This document shows, piece after piece, positions 1-5,879 of a stretch of DNA of 6,616 nucleotides. This stretch comes from Acidimicrobiia bacterium. GTDB taxonomy: Bacteria; Actinomycetota; Acidimicrobiia; Spongiisociales; UBA5794. The notes below the pieces were generated by a model. The model saw only the letters and a list, made by a program, of their open reading frames with translations. It made no database searches and was not told the origin of the DNA. The stretch covers positions 1-6,616 of the forward strand of contig JAOZMA010000124.1 in the NCBI GenBank assembly GCA_029934555.1. Reading direction: 5' to 3'. Made by a program: the position numbers and the translations under genes. Each line of letters begins with the position of its first letter. Positions within the stretch are counted from its first letter, which is position 1.

Positions 1-258
1 AGGCGCGTTCGGGTTGCGTTCAAGGAAGTAACCGGTGTCTCCCCGATGCACTTCATGCGGTTGTGTGCACTCCACGAGATTCGTCGCGAGCTCTTGAGCG
101 GAGCGGCCGAATCGGTCTCGGATGCGGCGTTCAAGTGGGGACTGACCGAACTCGGCAGATTCGCCCGGGCGTACTCGGATCTGTTCGGGGAGTTGCCGAG
201 TGAGACGCTGCGTGCCGGGGGGCATCGCTGGGCCCGCGCCGGCCTCCTGACGCCCTGA
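1..258 (+). CDS. AraC/XylS-family transcriptional regulator, C-terminal part (5' end outside the window)
   Basis: Frame 1 is open from the first base to a TGA at 256-258 and gives 85 residues. They match the second half of an AraC-type DNA-binding domain: the end of the first helix-turn-helix with its conserved link (GVSPMHFMRL), then the second helix-turn-helix (VSDAAFKWGL, LGRFARAYSDLFGELPSETL). The LGRFA..Y..LFGELPS.TLR string resembles the subgroup of AraC regulators whose N-terminal half is an AraC-binding-like cupin domain. That half lies outside the window, so the effector cannot be read. The internal ATG at 46 is not a credible start because the homology continues upstream of it. The protein would be a cytoplasmic DNA-binding activator or repressor. 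It lies 250 bp upstream of the first SulP gene on the same strand; control of that gene is possible but is only inference. The family call is firm and the target is unknown. Confidence 0.88.
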   Translation, partial: RRVRVAFKEVTGVSPMHFMRLCALHEIRRELLSGAAESVSDAAFKWGLTELGRFARAYSDLFGELPSETLRAGGHRWARAGLLTP

Positions 259-388
259 TGCGTCGGTGGTGAATGTGGCGGTGTCGATGATCGCCGTGTT
301 CGCGCTCTCTGGATGTGCCGAAAGTGCATAGAGGGCACGAGGGGGCGTTGGTAGCGTGATGTCGGTTCCCGGACTGAGCGTCGAACGA

Positions 389-405
389 CACATGTCTGCC
401 ATGTG
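389..405. promoter_or_regulatory. 17-bp dyad upstream of the first SulP gene, possible operator
   Basis: CACATG (389-394) and CATGTG (400-405) are exact inverted copies separated by five bases (TCTGC). The dyad lies about 105 bp before the GTG start of the SulP gene, in the gap that follows the AraC-family gene. A six-base arm can arise by chance in a 250-bp gap, and no convincing -35/-10 pair is visible beside it. Apart from this dyad I see nothing distinctive in 259-508. Confidence 0.2.
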
Positions 406-508
406 CCCGGACGGCTTCGAGCCGAGTTCCCTGCGACGCATCTGAGGGCGGGACGATACCGAGTGGAGCGTCATCGCCTCGGAGCACCGACACGAAAGCT
501 GGAGATCC

Positions 509-2287
509 GTGGACAACGAACACACAGGGACCGTCGACGAGCGGGGGGTTCCGACTGCACCGTCTGCGATGCAACGATGGTTTCCGATCGGGGAGTGGTT
601 GCCGCGATACGAGTGGGACAAGTTCCTCAAAGTCGATCTGGTCGCCGCCATCAGCGTCGCTGCGCTGCTGATCCCTGAATCCATGGGCTACTCCTCGGTT
701 GCCGGCGTCCCCGTCCAGATCGGCCTCTACGCAGCGCCCCTCGCCCTCGTCGCGTACGCCCTTTTCGGTGGATCGAAGCTCCTGGTCGTCGGTGCTGCCG
801 GGGCCATAGCTGCGATATCGGCGAGCGTGGTTGGTGATCTCGCGGGTGGCGATCAGGACATGGCCGTCGTGCTCACGGCAGCCCTCGCTATCGCGACCGG
901 GGCCGTGTTGCTGGGGGCCGGTCTCGCCAAGCTCGGATGGGTCACCAACTTCATCTCGAAGACGGTCATGGCCGGTTTCGTTCTCGGCATGGCTTTCCAG
1001 ATCATCATCGGTCAGCTCGGCAAGCTGGTCGGCGTCGAGCAGGAGGGCTTCAACAGCTTCGAGAAGCTGTGGTCGGTCCTGTCCCAGTTCCCGGAGTGGG
1101 ACCTGGCGACGGTTGGCGTCGGTGTCGTGTCTCTGGTCGTCATCTTCGGGATGGACCGGGTCGTCCCGAAACTACCGGCAGCGCTCACGGCCGTCGTACT
1201 CGCCTCTGTGTTCGTTGCGATCGCCGGTCCGGATATCGAACTCGTCGCGGCGATCCCCCGGGGAATCCCGTCTCTTGCGCTGCCTACCGGGATCGACCTG
1301 TCGACTTGGGGAGCACTCTTCATCGGGAGTGTTGCCGTTGTCCTGATTACAGTGTCGGAGTCGACGGGTGCAAGTGCAGCGGTCGCCGAACAGACCCACG
1401 ACCAACTCGACTCGAACCAGGAGTTCAGCGCACTCGGACTCTCCAACCTCGGTGCCGGCATCCTGGGCGGCATGAGTGTTGGCGGCAGCCTGTCGAAAAC
1501 TGAGGCCGCAGCATCGGCAGGGGCCAAGACTCAGGTATCGAACATCATCCTTGCGGGCCTCGTGCTCGTTACCTTGGCCTTCCTTGCTCCGGCGTTCCAG
1601 TGGCTGCCCGAGGCTGTACTGGCAGCCGTTGTCATCAACGCACTCTGGGGTGCGGCCAACCCATCCAAGCTGACCTGGATGTGGAGTATCGACAAGGTCG
1701 AATTCACGATCGCCGCCATCACATTCTTCCTCGTACTGTCCCTCGACCTGCTCCCCGCGATGATCGCCGGCATCGTCATCTCGGTCGGCTTCATGGTCTA
1801 TCGGATCAGCTTCCCCGGACGTCAGGTGCTCGGGCGAGTTCCGGAAAGCGGTGATTTCGTAACAACGGGTTGGGTCTACGGTCACCGTCACGGCAGGGGC
1901 AACCCCGATGCAGTACCGGTGCCTGGCGTGATCGTCTATCGCTTCTCAGCGCCGATCTTCTTCGCGAACTCCGAGGCGTTCGTTGAGAGTGGACAATCCA
2001 TTCTGATCAAGGCTGCAGAGCAGGAGGACCTCCCACACGCCCTCGTCATCGACTTCGAGGAGGTGTTCCTCGTCGACGGCAACGGAGCGAAAGCGATCAC
2101 TAATCTGTTCGAGTACGCCCGGCAGTACGAGATCGAGGTCGCCTTTGCGCGTGTCCACGAGAACACGCACAAGATCATGGAGATCCTCGGAGTCATCGAC
2201 TCGATCGGGGAAGACTGTATCTACGCGACGATACGGTCGGCCGTCGCGGCCGTAGCGCCGGACGATGCATCGCATCCAGAGGGCTGA
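509..2287 (+). CDS. SulP-family (SLC26-type) anion transporter with C-terminal STAS domain
   Basis: This is a 592-residue inner-membrane protein, a usual length for bacterial SulP carriers, which move sulfate, bicarbonate, dicarboxylates or other anions, usually with H+ or Na+. The membrane domain spans about 43-432. It shows the first-segment motif LIPESMGYSSVAGVP (54-68), GLY and YALFG (72-87), VVGAAGAIAA (93-102), and the late block from NQEFSALGL (303-311) through GGSLSKTE (325-332) and GAKTQ (338-342). A STAS domain follows at about 471-580, opening VIVYRFSAPIFFAN. At the place where stand-alone anti-anti-sigma STAS proteins carry a phosphorylated Ser it reads VDGNGAK, so that regulation is unlikely. 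Two positions differ from the commoner family sequence: Glu57 where Gln is usual (IPES for IPQS), and Ala-Ala where Gly-Pro is usual in segment three. The GTG at 509 is the first possible start after an in-frame stop at 443-445, with GGAG four bases upstream; the later ATG at 569 has no ribosome binding site. The substrate cannot be assigned. Confidence 0.93.
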   Translation: MDNEHTGTVDERGVPTAPSAMQRWFPIGEWLPRYEWDKFLKVDLVAAISVAALLIPESMGYSSVAGVPVQIGLYAAPLALVAYALFGGSKLLVVGAAGAIAAISASVVGDLAGGDQDMAVVLTAALAIATGAVLLGAGLAKLGWVTNFISKTVMAGFVLGMAFQIIIGQLGKLVGVEQEGFNSFEKLWSVLSQFPEWDLATVGVGVVSLVVIFGMDRVVPKLPAALTAVVLASVFVAIAGPDIELVAAIPRGIPSLALPTGIDLSTWGALFIGSVAVVLITVSESTGASAAVAEQTHDQLDSNQEFSALGLSNLGAGILGGMSVGGSLSKTEAAASAGAKTQVSNIILAGLVLVTLAFLAPAFQWLPEAVLAAVVINALWGAANPSKLTWMWSIDKVEFTIAAITFFLVLSLDLLPAMIAGIVISVGFMVYRISFPGRQVLGRVPESGDFVTTGWVYGHRHGRGNPDAVPVPGVIVYRFSAPIFFANSEAFVESGQSILIKAAEQEDLPHALVIDFEEVFLVDGNGAKAITNLFEYARQYEIEVAFARVHENTHKIMEILGVIDSIGEDCIYATIRSAVAAVAPDDASHPEG

Positions 2288-2300
2288 TCAGTCGAATTCG

Positions 2301-2334
2301 AACGCGGTCCATACCGGGATCCTTGACCCGCGTT
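2301..2334. terminator. Short inverted repeat between convergent SulP genes, possible bidirectional terminator
   Basis: AACGCGG (2301-2307) is exactly complementary to CCGCGTT (2328-2334), with a 20-base loop. It sits in the 60-bp spacer between the stops of two convergent genes, where a shared terminator is expected. There is no T-tract on either side and the loop is long, so it is a weak intrinsic terminator candidate. Several small restriction-like palindromes (CTGATCAG at 2284-2291, GGATCC at 2318-2323) also crowd this spacer. Confidence 0.3.
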
Positions 2335-2347
2335 GATCCGCTGCCGG

Positions 2348-4075
2348 TCAGTCTCGCAGGTTGAACGCGGCGACACCGTCGTCGACCTCGAGGTAGATGT
2401 TGTCCTCGCCGATGACATCGATCAGGCCGGCAGCATCGAGGAGGTCGCGCACCGCTTGACGGAGCCTCGCGAACACCACCGTGATGCCAGCATCGCTGAG
2501 ATCCTCGAGCAACTCCCCGAGTCCCTGGAGCGCGGTCGTGTCCATGTCGGGTATCGACTCCGCGTCGATCAGGACCCACTCGATGGGCGGGTCCGCTTCT
2601 TTCACGAGTGATGTGAGTTGATCCGTCATGACAGACACGTTCGCAAAGAAGAGCGGTGCGTCGAATCGATAGATGAGGAGGCCGGGTATCGCCTCCCCGT
2701 CCCCAACATTGTCGGAGTCTCTGAACGTGTCAGTTCCCGGTACCTGGACAAGGACCGCTGTGTGGGGTGTTGTGGACCGGCGGGCAACGTCGAGCAAGGA
2801 GAGGACAACCGCGATGAGGATGCCGGGCAGCATCCCAATGACGATGACGCCCAATGCGGTCAGCACCATGAGGATGAAATCGGCCCGTTGGAGGCGCCAC
2901 AGCGTCTTCATCTCCTTGACGTCGAAGAGTCCGATGCCGGCGACCATCACGATGGCAGCCAGTGCGACGTTGGGGAGAAGCTCGAACACGGGTGTGAGCA
3001 CCAGGAGCGTGACGATCACGAGAAGAGAGCTGATCAGTCCCGACATCTGAGTCTTTGCACCCGAATCGTCGAGAACGACGCTGCGGGTCTGTGACCCGTT
3101 CACCGGGAAACCCTGGAAGAGGCCAGACGCGATACTGGCAGCACCGAGTCCGATGAACTCCTGATTGGCGTCGATCTCGTAGCCGTTGGGTCGCGCCAAC
3201 GATTCAGCTGTGACGACGCTGTCCGCGTATGCGAGGAGCGTGATACCCGCAGCCGGAAGGATGAGGCTCACCATGTCCGGGATCGGCACGAACGGGATCT
3301 TGGGAAGCGGAACTCCGGATTCGATGGATCCGATCAGAGTGACGCCGAAGTCCTGGAGATTGAAGATGGCGACGACGGCGGTTCCGACTACGGCAGCGAC
3401 GAGGTAGGCGGGAATCTTCGGAACGAACTTCTTGATGGCGTAGATCAGGCCCATCAGAGCGATTCCGAGGATCACGGTCCATGCGTTTGCTTGGCCCAGG
3501 TTCTGCAGAATGGCGCCGAGGGCCGAGTAGTACCCGTCCTCCTCGACGGTGATACCGAGCATGGCTGGAAGCTGACTGATCACGATGAGCCACGCCGACC
3601 CGATGATGTACCCGAGGAGAATCGGGCGCGAGATGAATCGGGTGATGAACCCGAGTCGTGCGAGGCCGCCGATGATCGCCCACACACCGACCATGATGGC
3701 CAGCACCGATGCGAGCAGGATGTACCGGTCGCCGTCACCAGCCACGAGGGGAATCAGCGTCGAGGCGGTGACGATCGCTACCGCAGACTCGGGTCCCTGG
3801 TTGAGGACCCGCGACGTACCGAAGAGGGCGTATCCGATCATGGCGGCGAAGGCGGTGTAGAGACCGTAGACGGCCGGAACGCCCGCCAGTTGGGCATACG
3901 CCAGCGACTGAGGAACCAGGATCGCCCACAGGCTCATCGCGGCGATGATGTCCGGTCTCCACCAGGAGGTCTCGTAGTCCGTGAAGAGTTTGATCCCGGG
4001 GATGTAGCGCTTGACGATGCGCGACGCTCCGCCGTTGCCGTCGTTCTTGCCGGTGGCGTTCTTCTGTTCGCTCAC
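2348..4075 (-). CDS. SulP-family anion transporter with C-terminal STAS domain (second, diverged copy)
   Basis: This 575-residue SulP carrier lies on the opposite strand and is tail to tail with the first. The N-terminus is hydrophilic (about 1-40), followed by a membrane domain at about 41-432. That domain has the more canonical motifs: LVPQSLAYAQLAGVP (53-67), YALFGTSRVLNQGPESA (82-98), NQEFIGLG (304-311), GFPVNGSQTRS (322-332) and GAKTQ (339-343). A STAS domain covers about 462-572, opening LLIYRFDAPLFFAN and containing PDMDTTALQGL. Asp285 stands where the first transporter has Glu284, and QGPES replaces VGAAG, so anion or coupling preference may differ. The GTG at 4075 is the first start codon after an in-frame stop upstream. 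Its own ribosome binding site is weak (GGTGG four bases before), but a short ORF with a better site ends in a GTGA overlap with this start, which suggests translational coupling. Family assignment is firm; the substrate (sulfate, bicarbonate, carboxylate) is not determinable here. Confidence 0.94.
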   Translation of the reverse strand: MSEQKNATGKNDGNGGASRIVKRYIPGIKLFTDYETSWWRPDIIAAMSLWAILVPQSLAYAQLAGVPAVYGLYTAFAAMIGYALFGTSRVLNQGPESAVAIVTASTLIPLVAGDGDRYILLASVLAIMVGVWAIIGGLARLGFITRFISRPILLGYIIGSAWLIVISQLPAMLGITVEEDGYYSALGAILQNLGQANAWTVILGIALMGLIYAIKKFVPKIPAYLVAAVVGTAVVAIFNLQDFGVTLIGSIESGVPLPKIPFVPIPDMVSLILPAAGITLLAYADSVVTAESLARPNGYEIDANQEFIGLGAASIASGLFQGFPVNGSQTRSVVLDDSGAKTQMSGLISSLLVIVTLLVLTPVFELLPNVALAAIVMVAGIGLFDVKEMKTLWRLQRADFILMVLTALGVIVIGMLPGILIAVVLSLLDVARRSTTPHTAVLVQVPGTDTFRDSDNVGDGEAIPGLLIYRFDAPLFFANVSVMTDQLTSLVKEADPPIEWVLIDAESIPDMDTTALQGLGELLEDLSDAGITVVFARLRQAVRDLLDAAGLIDVIGEDNIYLEVDDGVAAFNLRD

Positions 4076-4134
4076 GAGGCCACCGAACTCGGCATCTGTG
4101 CTGCTCTCTCGTTGTCGTCAACGCTCAGTTTCAC
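4072..4134 (-). CDS. Possible 20-residue leader peptide overlapping the SulP start
   Basis: On the minus strand a GTG at 4134 opens a 20-codon frame reading MKLSVDDNERAAQMPSSVAS. It ends at a TGA (4074-4072) that overlaps the transporter's GTG as GTGA, a four-base overlap typical of coupled genes. A purine-rich site, GAAGGGA, lies six bases upstream of this GTG and is better than anything in front of the transporter itself. The peptide has no recognisable domain, no run of a single amino acid as in attenuator leaders, and no hydrophobic segment. It could be a real leader that feeds ribosomes into the transporter, or a chance frame in the 5' untranslated region. The position and overlap are seen directly; the function is inferred. 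Confidence 0.35.
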   Translation of the reverse strand: MKLSVDDNERAAQMPSSVAS

Positions 4135-4150
4135 TTCAGATCCCTTCTCG

Positions 4151-4178
4151 GTCGGCGACGGGCACGACCGTCACCGAC
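4151..4178 (-). promoter_or_regulatory. 11-bp hairpin in the leader of the second SulP gene
   Basis: Read on the minus strand, GTCGGTGACGG (4178-4168) pairs with CCGTCGCCGAC (4161-4151) over eleven base pairs with a single G-U wobble and a six-base loop. It ends a few bases before the GAAGGGA ribosome binding site of the leader ORF. This could be a regulatory stem-loop in the transcript, a protein-binding dyad in the DNA, or the last of several terminators from the upstream gene. I recognise no known riboswitch or attenuator class. No T-tract follows it. Confidence 0.4.
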
Positions 4179-4231
4179 TCGACGTATCGGGCACGGGTTG
4201 CCGGTGTGCTCACGACAGGTGCCGGAACGGG

Positions 4232-4272
4232 AGCAGGGCCCGGGGACCACCGTTCGGTCCCCGGGCCCTGCT
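4232..4272 (-). terminator. Perfect 17-bp GC-rich hairpin, likely terminator of the DUF1254 gene
   Basis: AGCAGGGCCCGGGGACC (4232-4248) and GGTCCCCGGGCCCTGCT (4256-4272) are perfect inverted copies around a seven-base loop. The element lies about 50 bases past the stop of the DUF1254 gene on the minus strand and about 100 bases before the leader ORF of the SulP gene. No U-run follows, which is common for hairpin terminators in high-GC actinobacteria. It probably separates the two genes into different transcripts, or leaves reduced read-through into the transporter. Confidence 0.6.
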
Positions 4273-4283
4273 GCTCGCTAAAC

Positions 4284-4302
4284 GTCTTCGTTGGTCGAAG
4301 AC
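4284..4302 (-). terminator. 7-bp hairpin directly after the DUF1254 gene
   Basis: GTCTTCG (4284-4290) and CGAAGAC (4296-4302) are exact inverted copies around a five-base loop. On the minus strand it starts 18 bases after the TAG stop and is followed by GTTTAG, a short T-containing tail. It is the first of two tandem hairpins downstream of the gene and may be a first, weaker terminator or a 3'-end stabilising structure. Confidence 0.45.
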
Positions 4303-4320
4303 ACCCGTGTCCGTCTGTTG

Positions 4321-5658
4321 CTACTTGAGGCGGACGATCTCCGGTGGTGCCCAGGTGCCGTCGAGCGCGTCTTGCTGCGGCCAGTAGAGCCGGAACGACA
4401 GGTAGAAGTCCATGTCCGGCGTGGGGAGCCAGTTGGCCTTCTCGGTCGGATCCTCCGGCTCTTCATGCTGCATCGTGATGGTGAGCGACCCGTCCTCTTT
4501 GACGAGTCCCGGTGTCAGCGAGTTCATGATGTACCGGTCGATCGGGTTGTCGACCATGTAGCCGCCGACGCCGTCGTACGACGTGTCGTACATGGTCAGC
4601 GACCAGAACGCGTTGACAGGGATCGGGAGCGGGAGCGTCAACTCGTACTTGCCGTTGCCGTCGAGCGGCTTGCCGTCGGGACCCTTGCGCAGCATCGGGT
4701 AGGTGGCTTCTACCTTGTCGTTGCCGCCCCATCCGATCATCGCCACGGCGGCCCGCTTGAGGAAGTCGCCGTTGAAGAACTCACGGTTCCCGAACGGGTC
4801 CATCATCATCCAGCCGTTGACGAACTCGCCCTGCTCGCCGGCTGCCTTCTTGATCTTCGCCTGGCCAGTGGCGGCGCCCTTGGCGAGCGCTGCTCGCTGG
4901 TCGTCGCTCAGCGCGTCGACGTCGAAGTCGACGCCGGCACCGATACCTGCCCGGGCGAACCGCTCGTAGAGGTCGGCCTCGCTCGGGTAGACGGGTCCGG
5001 TGAATTCCAGCAGACGATTGAAGAGGCCGACGAACCGTTCGTCACGCGACGCCTCATCGTCCCACACCGGCCAGTCGGTCGGCGGAAGCTCCTGGGCGTC
5101 GCCGCCGTTGAACACCTCGAGCGGTTCGAGGCGGTACTGCTTCATGATCTCGGCCAGCGCCGTCTTGTCTTCGGGGTTGAAGAGTTGCGTGCGGCCGACG
5201 AGGTAGACGATGTCGGTCCTGAGACGGAGCGTGTCCGCGAACCCGTCGGGCAGATCGCCCTCCCATGAGGGACCGACGATCAGGTAGGAGCCGGCTTCGG
5301 AGCCCGTGGCACGGCTTCCAACGAAGTACTCGTTCTCGCCGAGCAGGTTCTCGAACTGCATCACGTAGTACCGGTCTTTGACCTCGGGTACCGTCAGGAC
5401 GAGCGGTCCGCCGCGCAGATCGATCATGCCCCATGAATACGGTGTGTCGGCGTTCGGTGTGATGATCTGCTTGAAATTGCAGTCGAGTGTGACGGCCTCG
5501 CCGTAGGGGCCGAAGTTCGGCTTGCCGAGATACTGCGGTGAAGACTCGTTGAGGAACCGGTCGTATCCGCCGCGGTAGCCCATGAAGACGGGAAAAGCGT
5601 AGATGTACGCCTCTTCCGCGATCGCCTCAAGCTCTTCGTTCGAAAGTGATGTGTCCAT
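4321..5658 (-). CDS. DUF1254/DUF1214 domain-containing protein (COG5361 type)
   Basis: This is a 445-residue soluble protein. The DUF1254 region runs from about 60 to 185: ITPNADTPYSWGMIDLRGGP (66-85), VLTVPEVKDRYYVMQFEN and VGRTQLF. The DUF1214 region covers about 335 to 435, with PVNAFWSLTMYD (348-359), DNPIDRYIMNS, NWLPTP (409-414), FYLSFRLYWP and a closing LDGTWAPPEI. Proteins of this build are widespread, but to my knowledge no defined enzymatic role is established, so none is given. Many relatives carry a signal peptide; this one starts MDTSLSNEELEAIAEEAY with no hydrophobic segment and should be cytoplasmic. The ATG at 5658 has a strong GGGAGGT site six bases upstream. The frame stays open upstream to an ATG at 5766, but those 36 extra residues are Cys/Ser/Arg-rich, have no ribosome binding site role, and would run through the promoter region. 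The gene is divergent from the phosphatase and is followed by two hairpins. Family call firm, function unknown. Confidence 0.92.
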   Translation of the reverse strand: MDTSLSNEELEAIAEEAYIYAFPVFMGYRGGYDRFLNESSPQYLGKPNFGPYGEAVTLDCNFKQIITPNADTPYSWGMIDLRGGPLVLTVPEVKDRYYVMQFENLLGENEYFVGSRATGSEAGSYLIVGPSWEGDLPDGFADTLRLRTDIVYLVGRTQLFNPEDKTALAEIMKQYRLEPLEVFNGGDAQELPPTDWPVWDDEASRDERFVGLFNRLLEFTGPVYPSEADLYERFARAGIGAGVDFDVDALSDDQRAALAKGAATGQAKIKKAAGEQGEFVNGWMMMDPFGNREFFNGDFLKRAAVAMIGWGGNDKVEATYPMLRKGPDGKPLDGNGKYELTLPLPIPVNAFWSLTMYDTSYDGVGGYMVDNPIDRYIMNSLTPGLVKEDGSLTITMQHEEPEDPTEKANWLPTPDMDFYLSFRLYWPQQDALDGTWAPPEIVRLK

Positions 5659-5664
5659 GGATTG

Positions 5665-5671
5665 ACCTCCC
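5665..5671 (-). promoter_or_regulatory. Ribosome binding site fixing the start of the DUF1254 gene
   Basis: On the minus strand GGGAGGT ends six bases before the ATG at 5658. It is the best Shine-Dalgarno match in the window and decides for this start over the upstream in-frame ATG at 5766. Confidence 0.8.
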
Positions 5672-5775
5672 AATGGGTCCGTTGTCGACTGGCAACCGTC
5701 TGCGCCACGTCTCGAATCGAACGGAGAAGATCGGAGCGGGCAGCATACGGAATGGCATTCTGCCACCGGCGAGCG

Positions 5776-5797
5776 GCCGAAACTATGCAGATTCGGC
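5776..5797. promoter_or_regulatory. 22-bp near-perfect dyad in the divergent promoter region, candidate operator
   Basis: GCCGAA (5776-5781) and TTCGGC (5792-5797) are exact inverted arms. Inside them, after one mismatched pair, CT and AG also match, so 16 of the 18 arm bases are symmetric around a central ATGC. The dyad lies about 118 bp before the DUF1254 start and about 83 bp before the phosphatase start, a position from which one dimeric repressor (TetR or GntR type, for example) could control both genes. No regulator gene is adjacent in the window. An 8-bp direct repeat, GGAATGGC, flanks it at 5749-5756 and 5799-5806. Confidence 0.4.
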
Positions 5798-5879
5798 AGG
5801 AATGGCGGGGGACACCGTCATAGGTAGGGGATACGACCGCTGTACGCGTAGTGTGGCTCGTATCAGCTAAAGAGAAACG

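Noticed and set aside
277..295. Partial inverted repeat GGCG/CGCC after the AraC-family gene as a terminator
   Set aside because: Only four bases pair, with an eleven-base loop and no T-tract; that is too weak to call.
340..365. A TAGCGT -10-like hexamer upstream of the first SulP gene
   Set aside because: No matching -35 hexamer lies at 16-18 bp, and such hexamers are frequent by chance.
131..574. A 147-codon open frame on the minus strand over the AraC/SulP gap
   Set aside because: It overlaps both the AraC coding end and the SulP start, is His/Arg/Ser-rich and shows no domain or ribosome binding site.
1172..1891. A 239-codon open frame on the minus strand
   Set aside because: It is antisense to the first SulP gene and has low-complexity Asp/Arg/Glu composition without motifs.
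4159..4196. Two copies of CGGGCAC (4159-4165, 4188-4194) as a direct repeat
   Set aside because: They are only seven bases long, one copy overlaps the hairpin, and this is not above expectation in GC-rich sequence.
3491..4387. A 298-codon open frame on the plus strand
   Set aside because: It is antisense to the start of the second SulP gene and its leader and runs through the intergenic hairpins. The translation is Arg/Asp/Gly-rich with no domain.
4291..5268. A 325-codon open frame on the plus strand
   Set aside because: It lies entirely antisense to the DUF1254 gene, which has clear family motifs and a strong ribosome binding site. The Val/Arg/Glu-rich translation is a typical high-GC shadow.
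5743..5748. A TATGCT -10-like hexamer (minus strand) upstream of the DUF1254 gene
   Set aside because: The sequence 17 bp upstream (CCGGTG) does not resemble a -35 box, so the promoter cannot be supported.
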